DNA of 64,000 nucleotides from Anthostomella pinea. Lineage: Eukaryota > Ascomycota > Sordariomycetes > Xylariales > Xylariaceae. The stretch is from assembly GCA_963556695.1 (NCBI GenBank), contig CAUWAG010000003.1, positions 3,348,001 through 3,412,000 of the forward strand. Reading direction: 5' to 3'. Positions 23,614-34,372 of the stretch are shown piece by piece; within the stretch, counting starts at the first letter, position 1, and each line of letters begins with the position of its first letter. Both the position numbers and the translations under genes were made by a program. The notes beneath the pieces were generated by a model. The model had not been told where the DNA came from and searched no databases. It saw only the letters and a list, made by a program, of their open reading frames with translations.

Positions 23614-25312
23614 ATGCATCTCGTGCCGAAAGAGGTTTGTGCTCTCGAACCATGACGTACGATCCTGAGATATTTGAAGGTCGCAGACCCAGAACTATGT
23701 TATAATATGGGCTAACATCCAGTCTCTCCTATACAGCTTGATAAGCTCGTCATCTCACAACTGGGCTCGTTGGCCCAGAAGCGCCTTGCGAGAGGTGTCA
23801 AGCTGAACCATACAGAGGCCACGGTGAGTTTATATCACTCTTGAAAGCTTCTTCAAGCTATACTGCAGCGCCGCGTCCTGGAGTGCCTCGTGCTGACCGA
23901 AACCCCAGGCTCTCATCGCCAACAACCTCCAGGAGCTCATCCGGGATGGCCAACACACGGTCGCCGACCTGATGAGCATCGGGTCGACGATGCTGGGCCG
24001 CCGGCACGTCCTCCCCTCCGTCGTGAGCACGCTCAACGAGATCCAGGTCGAGGGCACGTTCCCGACGGGCACGTACCTGGTCACGGTGCACAACCCCATC
24101 GCGACCGACGACGGCGACCTCGCCAAGGCGCTCTACGGCAGCTTCCTGCCCGTGCCCGACGCGGCCCTGTTCCCGCCCGCGCCGGCCTCGGCCTACGAGG
24201 CCGCGGCGCAGCCCGGCGCCGTTGTCGTCGTAAAGGGGCGCGTGACCCTCAACGAGGGCCGACGCCGCATGCGCCTGGTCGTCACGAGCCGCGGCGACCG
24301 CCCCGTCCAGGTCGGCTCGCATTATCACTTCGTCGAGACGAACCCGCAGCTCGAGTTCGACCGACGCGCTGCGTACGGGTTCCGCCTTGACATCCCCGCC
24401 GGCACCTCGGTGCGCTTCGAGCCTGGCGATGCCAAGACGGTCACACTGGTCGAGATCGGCGGGAACCGCGTCATCCGCGGAGGGAACTCGCTCGCGAGCG
24501 GGAAGGTCGACCTCGGGCGTGCGGATGCTATTATTGAGGCCCTGCAGAAGGCGGGCTTTGCGCATGAGGTCGGCCCGGGCGGCGACGCGGCGTTGCTTGG
24601 CGGAGGTGAGGTGCAGGCCGCGACGCTGGATCGCGCGGCCTACAAGACGATGTTCGGGCCCACGACGGGCGACCGCGTGCGGCTCGGTGCCACGGACATC
24701 TGGATCAAGGTCGAGCGGGACCTCACGGTGTACGGCGACGAGTGCAAGTTCGGTGGCGGCAAGACGCTGCGCGAGGGCATGGGCCAGATGACGGGGTGTC
24801 CCGACGCCGAGAGCCTGGACATGGTGGTCACCAACGCGCTGATCGTCGACCATTCGGGTATCTACAAGGCCGACATTGGCGTCAAGGACGGGCTGATCGT
24901 GGGGATTGGCAAGGCGGGAAATCCGGATGTGATGGATGGGGTGACGCCGAATATGATCGTTGGGAGTTGTACCGATGTCATTGCGGGCGAGGGCAAGATC
25001 ATTACGGCGGGTGGGCTGGATTCGCATATTCATTTCATCTGCCCTCAGCAGGCGTATGAGGCTATTGCATCTGGTATTACTACCATGCTCGGTGGAGGTA
25101 CTGGACCAAGGTATGAATCACGCCTGTGCTCCTAGGATCGAAAGGTTTGACACTGACGATTATGCAGTGCCGGCACGAGCGCTACGACCTGCACGCCCGG
25201 CGCCAACTACATGCGGCAGATGCTCCAGGCCTGCGACGAGCTGCCCGTCAATATTGGCATCACAGGCAAGGGCAACGACAGCGCCCCGGGGCCCCTCCGC
25301 GAGCAAGTCCTA

Positions 25313-25351
<39 letters not shown>

Positions 25352-26486
25352 ACGACACCCGCGGCGATCGACTCGTGCCTCAGCGTGTGCGACGAGCTGG
25401 ACGTGCAGTGCCTGATCCACACGGACACGCTCAACGAGAGCGGCTACGTCGAGTCGACGATCGCGGCCTTCAAGAACCGCACGATCCACACGTACCACAC
25501 GGAGGGCGCGGGCGGGGGCCACGCGCCCGACATCATCAGCGTGGTCGAGCACGCCAACGTGCTGCCGTCGAGCACGAACCCGACGCGCCCCTTCACGCGC
25601 AACACGCTGGACGAGCACCTGGACATGCTGATGGTGTGCCACCACCTCAGCAGGAACATACCCGAGGACGTGGCGTTCGCCGAGTCGCGCATCCGAGCCG
25701 AGACCATCGCGGCCGAGGACGTGCTGCACGACCTCGGCGCCATCAGCATGATGTCGTCCGACTCGCAGGCCATGGGCCGCTGCGGCGAGGTCGTGCTGCG
25801 CACCTGGAACACGGCGCATAAGAACAAGGTGCAGCGCGGCCCGCTGCCCGAGGACGAGGGCTCCGGCGCGGATAACTTCAGGGTCAAGCGGTATGTGAGC
25901 AAGTACACGGTCAACCCGGCTGTTGCGCAGGGCATGGGACACCTGGTTGGTAGCGTCGAGGTCGGCAAGTTGGCGGACTTGGTGCTTTGGGATCCGGCGT
26001 GGTTTGGGGCGAAGCCTTTGACTGTTGTTAAGAGCGGCTTGATTGCTTGGTCGCAGATGGTATGTCTTCCTCCTCGCTCTCCGTCCCCCTTCCCCCCCTA
26101 CTCCAGCTCCCCCCCTTTTCCTCATAAAAAACTCCCACTAACACTCCACCTCTCCCCAAAATCAGGGCGACCCCAACGCCTCGATCCCAACCGTGCAGCC
26201 GGTGCTAGCGCGCCCCATGTTCGCGCCCCTGGTGCCGCAGACGAGCGTGCTCTTCGTGTCGCAGGCCAGCATCGCGTCGGGCGCCGTGGCCTCGTACGGC
26301 CTGCGCAAGCGCGTCGAGGCCGTCCGCGGCTGCCGGTCCGTCGGCAAGAAAGACATGCGGTTCAACGACGCCATGCCCCGCATGCGCGTCGACCCCGAGA
26401 CGTACAGGGTCGAGGCTGATGGGCGGCTGTGCACGGCGGAGCCGGCGGAGGCGCTGCCGTTGACGCAGGCTTGGTTTGTTTATTAG
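23614..26486 (+). CDS. ureB: Urease (single-chain, nickel)
   Basis: Hydrolyses urea to ammonia and carbamate in the cytosol with two nickel ions. Five exons (23614-23634, 23737-23823, 23909-25110, 25168-26059, 26166-26486) give 840 residues, the usual size of the fused gamma-beta-alpha fungal enzyme. Exon 1 is only seven codons (MHLVPKE); it was found by matching the expected N-terminus to the next exon [10 protein letters not shown]. The gamma part has RRHVLPSV and [17 protein letters not shown], the beta part [17 protein letters not shown]. The alpha part carries the nickel ligands and active-site residues: GGLDSHIHF, carbamylated Lys in [24 protein letters not shown] with the mobile-flap region, [13 protein letters not shown] and the ligand Asp in [11 protein letters not shown]. 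All key residues are present. An agmatinase-like gene 33 kb downstream could supply urea. Maturation proteins are not in this window. Confidence 0.97.
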
Positions 26487-27825
26487 ATAGGGGGTGGGAA
26501 AGGGAGATGGTTGGAGGAGGACTTTGATATATTCTGCCTGCCTGATGGGATGATACGGGAACGCTTTCTTGTGGTTGAAACGGGATCTAGGGAGCCAAGT
26601 GGCGGTGTTGGTTGATGGTGTTGGCGATGCTGCAAGGTGGTGTAACGTGTTGGTCGAAGGCGCATATCTGCATTTGGTCATTAGGTTGTTGGATGTTGTA
26701 GCCATAACTTGGACAACGTACCGTATCATTTCGTTATAAACGGGGAGTTCAAGAGACTCATGTCATATGGGTATCGCGAACTTCTGCTCCAGCGCCTCTT
26801 ACACAGTGAATGTCTGGCTACCGGCCTACCTACCTGGAAGAAGCACCTTGGGCATGTATGCAAGTACCCGCGATGCTCGCGCTCGTTGAGGACCTTTTTA
26901 TAAGGTAGGGAGAGTAAAAGTAACAACTCCGACGTTAGATAGACAGCGGACGCTCATTAGGCCCGGGAGCTAACCAGGAGGTCGAGGCCGGTCGTGAAGT
27001 CGTGTAAGATGATTGGCTGCTGTGGCTCAGGGTCAGGAAGGGGGTGCTGCGGTGCTGTGAACCTGCTGAGGTGTGATCCTCGCTGTCTACACTGGACCGC
27101 ACCGCACGCGCTGTTCTCTGCAAAAGGCTTTCGTCCTCGTCCAACGTGCCCTGATTTCCCCTTCACTTGCAGCGCTATGGTTGTTTGGCGGCTCTGGTGT
27201 TGACAATGACGGGCCTGCTTCCAAGTTGGTATGGGCTTCGGGCCTTACGCTTCCACCCAGGCCCCATACGTACCTGAGGTACCTATAACTTCATGCTCCC
27301 AGTGGATAATGACTGCACCGGAACTGAACACCTGCAGTCACCAAGAAGTTTTACTCAACGGTAGCCTATTGACAGGCTGAAATCGACATATTAAACTCTA
27401 GACTAGCTATCCAAACGGACGCTACAGATTCTCCATGATGCTCATGGATTGCTAGAACCGCCGGATTCTACATTGGCCCTGTAAGGTATGGATATTGTAC
27501 GTCGATTTCGAGGTGCCATTGTACATGCCAAGTTAACATGCTGAGCATCCTTGGTTTGGTAGGTAGGTACCCAGAACGTCGAGGTAAGAGGGTATGCTAC
27601 AGCGAATAGGCCCCTAAGCGTTCGCCTAGGCCTATGGCTGGCTGGCTCTAAGCCCACGGACAACCGTCAGACAGGCACGAAGACCTACCAGTAGATATTC
27701 AGCTAGACCCAACTGTATGCCATCAACTGGAACTGCTTCTGTGCCTAATAGCCGCCGCAAGATGGTATCGTTACAGTCCACAACGCCAATTATCTATCAG
27801 CAGGCACATGAACATCCAGCTACAT
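26487..27825. other. Intergenic, no gene seen
   Basis: The open frames here overlap on both strands without protein-like features. Short CCTACCTA/TAGGTAGG runs occur near 26825 and 27560. Confidence 0.45.
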
Positions 27826-28020
27826 GTTACACTCAGCCCTCAGAATCCATATCACCGGTAGGAATATTCAAAATACTGGAACAAGAATACAGGAATAAGC
27901 AGCTCTGGCTCGGTATGCCTCTTCTGATGCTTATTCCAGTGTGTTTATTCCAATTGCGATGAATATACCGCTGTTTGCTTTCTGGGTGGTGTACGGAGAC
28001 TTATGGGGATTCAGTGTACC
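27826..28020. repeat. MITE family C, full copy (195 bp)
   Basis: Left end GTTACACTCAGCCCTCAGAA; right end GTGTACGGAGACTTATGG then GGATTCAGTGTACC, an imperfect inverted repeat of about 30 bp. The interior holds GGAATAAGCA and CTTATTCCAGTGTGTTTATTCC as an inverted pair. It has no coding capacity. Its right half aligns with 33110-33193. Confidence 0.7.
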
Positions 28021-28500
28021 TTACCTTACCTAGAGCATCACGGAGTGTCACAATATCATCATTGAGAGCATATATAGCTTCAAACCACCCAGTATTGTGA
28101 CAAGGTTTGACCTATGGACGAGCATCAATCGCAAGACTCATAAATACAAGATGACCGTTCCAGACCGTTCCAGACCGCCAGACGGAAAACTCCTGTTCTC
28201 GACCAAGTTTCCCTATTCCTCAAAGACGCGCCGTCCGTCCAGTTTTCTCCCCATGCACTCGGGTGCAACAGTTTCGTCAATCATAGAGCGCCTCGTAAAG
28301 CACGAGACAGCATTGTGCAAAGCATCTCCCTCGTACAGTCGAGCCACAATAGCTCGCCGGGACAAGCTGGTGCACTCGAACAATGCCAGGGTTTGGAAAA
28401 CCAACGCAGTGAAAGGGCAAAACGAAAAAGGTATCTTCGAAGGCAAACAGATGAGAGAAAAGACGCCAAAGTGATTCGATGTGATGAGATCACGTCAGCT
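28021..28500. other. Intergenic, 3' side of the HMG-box gene
   Basis: The open frame at 28097-28474 is not protein-like. I see nothing else. Confidence 0.4.
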
Positions 28501-30138
28501 CTAGGTCGTCTTTTTCTTGCGAGCAGATTTCTTAGGCTCCTCGGTGATGTCTGCTGCCTTCGAGGCACGCTTGCGCTTCTTGTCGGGGCTGGCGGGCGTC
28601 GAGACCTTAGCACCGCTCGTCTCACCTTCCTCAACATCAGCAGCAGTGCTCTTTCGCTTGCGGGTTGCCTTGGGCTTGGGCGTCTTCACATCCTCCATGG
28701 GGACCGCCATCTGAAGCTGTTCGGCGATGGCGTCATGATCGTTGGGAGCGATAGCCTCCTCGTTCGCCAGCTCCGCCTGGGGAATACCGTTTGCGTCAGC
28801 ATAAGAGAGAGCATCCGGGTCGCTCATGGCTTTGGCATCAGGGTTGCCGGCCTTGTACGAGTGAACACGTGCGTTGTACAGGCGCAGGTTGAACTGGTAG
28901 GCGTTGTTCCATGCCTAAAAGTCATATTAGTTACGTGTGACGTTGGTAGTTATCTAGGGTGCGCTTACAGTCTTCTCGTTGGGAGTCATGGAAGCCCACC
29001 GGCGTTGACCCTCCTCTTGAACAGCACCCTTGGGGGCCTCCGTACCAAGATCGTTGGCGATGATGGGGCGAGCAGTCTGCATGTACAGAAAGTAGGGAGT
29101 AAGGGGTCTCTTGGGCGCGTTCTGGTCGTGGGTACGCTTCTTGCGCTCCTTCTTCTCCTCGTGGACAGGCAAGAGGTCACCGAGTTCGCCACCGATGCCG
29201 TTGAGACTGGCGACAAGAGCCTGCATCGAAGGGCCAGGACCATTGTCGAACGGAGCCGGCTCTCCAATGAGCAGGTTGGTCTGACGAACGAAGTCATCTG
29301 CAAAGTTCTTCATCAACGCTGTAATAGTATTGAAGCGTTGAGCGACCTGACGAAGCTGTTAACATGTGCATTTTCCATTGAGTGGATGGTCTGGGTGTAA
29401 AAGGAGTGCTCATCGACACCCACACTGTGCTCATGACCAGTGTCGGTGTTCATGATAGGGGGTGGTAGGTAGGCCAGTGAGGCTTGGGTGAGGCTTGGGT
29501 GAAGCGGGGGCGGGGCATGAACCGAGACACTGCAGTGAGACGCGACCTGGTCATCCAGCACATTTGCTTGCACGAGAAACCGGGACAGAATGCATGACAC
29601 CAGCCATCAAGCCGAGCTCTGGAGAGCTGACAAAGATGATCAATACTGTTGAATTACAGATCATTGCTACATCCTGGGCTTGGATCCTGGGAGGTGATGT
29701 GTCGCACGCGCTGCGCTGGAATTTCGACATGACAATGTGATGATGGATAGATAGGAACGTGAAGTGGCCGAAACGGAAAAGATGATGCCGATGGTATTGG
29801 ATGTGACCAGGTGGAAGGAGGAGGGGACTTACACTATCGCGAACTCTGACGAACTCTTCGACGCCAATGGTACGCTGCTGCACAGGCATGCCAGCGCCGA
29901 TGCCAGCGCCCATCTGCTGCTGCATCGGCTGTTGGGCGATGGCCTGGGGCGCGAGATGCTGCGGCTGCTGATGGTGCATCTGGTGCTGCTGGTGCTGCAT
30001 CTGGTGCAGCGGCTGCATCTGTTGCTGGAGGTGGTGCTGCTGCTGCTGCTGCATGTTAGGCATCGGAATCATTGCTGGCGGCGCGGGAGCGACAGGTGCG
30101 GGCAGCTTGTTGGCGTCGGCTTTCTTGGGGCGGGCCAT
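28501..30138 (-). CDS. HMG-box DNA-binding protein with Gln/His-rich N-terminus
   Basis: Three exons, 30138-29833, 29355-28969 and 28914-28501, all join in phase 0 and give 368 residues. Residues about 25-75 are a Gln/His/Met-rich tract encoded by CAG/CAT-type repeats. A helical segment VEEFVRVRDSLRQVAQRFN continues across intron 1 into MKNFADDFVRQTNLL. The HMG box starts at NAPKRPLTPYFLYMQTARPI and runs through QRRWASMTPNEKTAWNNAY. The tail is basic with KATRKRKS, KKRKRASK and KKSARKKK, likely nuclear localisation signals. This is the layout of a fungal nuclear HMG regulator, with Hmo1-like as a possibility. Intron 1 is 477 bp, long for this locus. I cannot name targets. Confidence 0.88.
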
Positions 30139-32979
30139 AGTGAAGGGGCGGTGCAGTGAATAAGTGAGTTGGCGGATGGCGGCGATGTGTTATGTTGTAG
30201 GCCAGCCTGGGTGCTGATGCGTGCTTGTGGTGCTGAATGCTGAGTGCCGAAGGTACTGAACAGTGCCCAGGTGATGGCGGTGGGCGGAGAACGAATGTTT
30301 TGGCGCCGATGTTATGTTCAGATCAGTGAGGGTTTTCACGCACGTTGTTTAAGTGTGCGTGTGGCGGCGGATGCTCGCTAACAAAACGGCGAGAGAAGGA
30401 AAAGCTCGGGGGGTAGTGCGCTGGAGCGAGAGGGCGGCGGGAACTCTAAATACCTTACGGAACGCGCCCAGGCACGCCGGCTGATTTGGAGCACAGGGCA
30501 ATCATACACTGATTGAGAATTGCAGGTGGCAACCAACCTTCCCAGAGGGGGGGAGGGGCTGCTGCAGCTGGAGCGCCTACCTCTTCCAATTCCAGGTCAC
30601 TCCATGCCACATCGGCCTTCCGGACACTGGACACCTGCAGTCTTTGTCGCCCTCTGAGGTACCTGTACGAGTACCTCATCTCAGCGACAACCAACGTCAT
30701 GATCAAGTGCTGCAAGTACAACCTCTGTTTTACCCAAAATCATTGAGAAGTTCTAATAAGTCTCATCATGGCGCTGTTCTTCATCACATCTTGAAGCATT
30801 GCATCTAGAGGGGATTACAAACAGATATGCGCACTGAACGTCAAGTGTTCTTGTCTCTTCTGCACTACCGTTCACTTTGGTTGAGCAGGTACTCGGCCTG
30901 GCTTGCGACTGCCCTGGCAAGCAGACCGAACCACAGTGTGCCCGCTTGCCCCCGTCAAAAGTGAAAAATTTAGCGACAATTTGAGGAGCGCCCACCAAGG
31001 GAAATCAGCCATAGGTCAGGCCTAATCAGACCTTTGTGCTGCTCTACCGGTACATTCTCTTTGCATTAAAATGTTATTCACTCACGTTACTTTCTATCAA
31101 GTTGTCAATATTTCCATGCGATGAAACCAACGTTATGAACATGCTGTGGTTTACTTTATACTTATACCACTGATGCAGGTTATCATCCAGGATTCCTGGA
31201 GTTAAACAATGTGAATGCCCCTATAGACTTGCGCTGAAGGCACGTTGGTCTTCTAGGGCCTCTAGAGAAAGACCTCTGGAAGGCGTATCGCTATGAGCGC
31301 TGGCGACCGACGATGTACTACAGCGCTGGCGTTCAAGTCATCAGCATTAGAGCGGGAGCCGGTCGGGCAGTCGGGGAGCACTGGCAACACCCAACACGCG
31401 GATCAGCGAGAAAGTGATGACACTGATTTGCATGGGCGAACACCTCCCGCTGCAGTGTCGGACACTCTGGCCCCCTGAACCAATCAAGTGGCTGTTTGCT
31501 CCAGGCGGGTGCAACCATCAACATCCAAGGCCCAGGTCGAGTGACAGCGCCAAAAACCAGCGGTAAATGCCGGGCTGCCTTGGGCATTCTCGGGGTCAAA
31601 CCAGCCCCCGCCACCTTCTTCCAGCGCTCCTTCCAGCTCTTGTCTCTCCAGGTCGGCACACCTACTTAAGGTAGGTAGGTAACCACAGCACTCAACCACC
31701 ACCACCACCCTTACCGGCTACCTACCTATGCGAAGCTCACGGCAGTTTGTTATCCTGGCTGGCAGGCCATTACTACCTAGGGGTTGTTCTCCTTGGAACC
31801 ACGAGCCTGTCGCGCCGGTCTACCAGTCACTACCTACCTACTCCGGACAGGCTGTTCTCGTTACTGGATGCACAACTCACAAGCTGAACGTCCGGCTCTC
31901 CTTCTTTATAATTAGCCTCGAGTGAATGAGTACTGATGCAACTACTTACTAGGCCTAGAAGCGCGTCTAGTTCCTAGAGTCTTTTCTTAGAGCTCCCCGA
32001 GGTTCCTGTTGGGCTGCAACTTACCTTTATATTCAAACTCCTGGTCCAAAAAAGCCATCCTAGATCTTCCACAACCAACTACGCATCACTGCTCGCTGTC
32101 CTTCGAGAGCTACCCGCTACAGCAAACTCGCTGTTGTCTACTTGAAGTGCTTGCCTATGAATTTATATACCTGTCTTTCCATCAAGCATTATGCCCGCTA
32201 TGGTTCCCAACTACGATATGGCACAGCACCTCTTCCACGACAATAAATCAACAGATATCAGGCGAAATATAGATGCTCGTTAAGTCAAGTAGCCCAACGT
32301 CTCTACTGCCCAGCTTCATAGGTATCTTAGATTTGAAGTCAAGACACCTAGTGTCTCGCGGGCCACACTCCTACTTCTTCTCACTGAAACCTGAGCTTTC
32401 AAATTTTCCCAATTCATATGAAGCTTCTCGGGTATGCGAGATGTCTAACGGCAGTCTCTGAGCGTGGGTTGTTCATTAGCGGACGGCATCTAGCCAAGCT
32501 CAGGTGCAGGCACGAAGTATCTCTGGATATTTAGCCGCAGTCTCCGAGAAATAGCATACGTATAGACATGACCATGCAGGGCTTTCGCTATGGCTCCGCC
32601 GTCCAGCTTGCTAACTGTCATCTTGATATGCTTATAGCGGCCCATCCTCCTCAAAATGTTTTCTTGGGCCTTGGAAGTTCGACAAGAAGGTCGAGCATGC
32701 TCTTGTAGTCGTGGGCTATCTGTATCTGTCTCCCGATAGCATGAAAGACTGCAGTCTAATATCAAGACCAACAATCAACATCTGAAACGCGGCTCTTTAC
32801 CCCTCACTTCACTTCAATGCCGCCCTCCAAGCCCCAACAAGCTCACAGTAAAAGTCAAGCAAAAAGTAATACATACTCTCTTCTCACACATGACAGAATT
32901 ATATGTATGGAGCTGTAAAATGTTTCGATACTGACTAAGGTACAGCGCGTGAGGTAAGTTTCGACTAGATGGGCTGGAT
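30139..32979. other. Long gene-poor stretch
   Basis: About 2.8 kb without a supportable gene; all open frames are short and lack protein features. TAGGTAGGTAGG and CTACCTACCTA runs cluster at 31670-31840, either a promoter-like simple repeat or a low-complexity island. Confidence 0.45.
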
Positions 32980-33193
32980 GGTCACAGTCATCCCGCATAA
33001 GTCTCCATCCGCGCACGTCGAAAGATTTCTTTTCGATAAAATACCAACGGTGAAATAAGCACCCTGGAATAAGCAGTTATAATCTGTTGAGCCAAGCTTA
33101 CGGCTTATTCCAGTGTGCTTATTCCAATTCATAAATCTACCGCTGTTTGCTAAGACGGGTGGTGTACGGAGACTAATGAGAGTTCAGTGTACC
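32980..33193. repeat. MITE family C, full copy (214 bp)
   Basis: Left end GGTCACAGTCATCCCGCATA then AGTCTCCATCCGCGC; right end GGTGTACGGAGACTAATGAG then AGTTCAGTGTACC, inverted with respect to the left. Inside are AATAAGCACCCTGGAATAAG and, inverted, CTTATTCCAGTGTGCTTATT. It has no open reading frame. Confidence 0.7.
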
Positions 33194-34135
33194 TCTGGAG
33201 TCTCCTGACAACATTGAAGCCACGCCACGAGACCTGTTTACATGGAACTCAGTCCGCTCAAGAGATGCGGTCTACAATACACATCACACGATTAGATGCA
33301 AATTTGGAGATTTCAGACCAAAAGTACAGGTTACTTCACCGAACTTCTCTAACCAGGCCGCGCAGGACTGGTTAAAACAGTGACAGGTCACTTCAAGACG
33401 GGCTTCTCAGACAACCTCTGCTCTGATATTTGACTACACGCTCTTGGCAAAGCCGAGTCCGCCACGTACTATATCAAGCCAGTATTGACGGCCAGACTTG
33501 GGGATACTCTCGTCTATATACTTGGAGGTTCCGAGCTGCCACATTTTCAATCATGTTGACAGATTTCCAGGTGAGAGGTTGCGGCGGCCAGCTGGTGGCA
33601 GTGCCTGCCAGGCCAAGGCCAACTGCAATCCATTGCAGCTCTCGTCTCTCGAAGCTCGATCCACGTATCACTCTGGCAGCCCCTCGCCTTGGGTTAGAGC
33701 TTGGACCTGCGCCGATCACCGGTAGCCGTTTAGAAACGTTGATTGGATCCGAGGCAGCGCACTGGGGCCCTGGCCGTTGACGAAGCTTCCATGTCCCCGC
33801 CCCGTCGTCCTGTCAAGTGTCAACTTAAGAACTTACCGTACTTGACGTCTGTCATTTTTTGTAGATAACCTAGGAGCTTAATTGTCCTGAATTCATCCCT
33901 TTCTCACGTCGTATCCTGCAATGGCATACCTATGTGACGAACGACGAACGACGAAGCCCAAATCATGCATAAATCACCCTTGGACCCTTGTCGAATCAGA
34001 TGTCATGGCACATCCGCGTCGTCGTCTTGGCAGTACGACTTGGCAGTGCGACTCGCAGCTGAGACAGGCCAATCTCAACCGCGAGAGACCCCTCCAGACG
34101 AGATGCGCAGAAAGCCAAGACATGAGACCAAATAG
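33194..34135. other. Intergenic upstream of het-C
   Basis: Open frames at 33430-33780 and 33921-34190 lack recognisable features and I do not call them. No repeat with another copy in the window is seen here. Confidence 0.4.
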
Positions 34136-34222
34136 TTTGTGGCATAAGCAGCAAAGCGGTGGTTATTCCAGTGGATTGTCCCTGGCATAATCGCTTGGTT
34201 GGGGTGCTTATGCCATTTTTTG
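34136..34222. repeat. Hairpin mini-element D, copy 1 (87 bp)
   Basis: Ends TTTGTGGCATAAGCA and TGCTTATGCCATTTTTTG are inverted. The interior has GGTGGTTATTCCAGT and CCTGGCATAAT. It lies about 150 bp upstream of the het-C start codon, probably within its promoter or 5' leader. Related copies are at 35184, 37338 and 37466. Confidence 0.65.
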
Positions 34223-34372
34223 TTTCAAGCCTGTATGTTGGTGTTGGTTTTGCCCCTCCCCCTCCATACCATCACGTCGCCCTCCTGTTGTTGCCCTACT
34301 TGACGACTTCTTCCACCTCCTCGCGGCACCCCTACAATTTACACATTCCCGCATCGTGACAGCAACAAGATC

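Noticed and set aside
23858..25033. A 391-codon minus frame opposite urease
   Set aside because: Antisense shadow of a GC-rich urease exon; the composition is Arg/Asp/Val-rich and meaningless.
28315..29400. A 361-codon + frame opposite the HMG-box gene
   Set aside because: Antisense of HMG exons 2 and 3 and the intron between them; the minus-strand gene has a clear HMG box.
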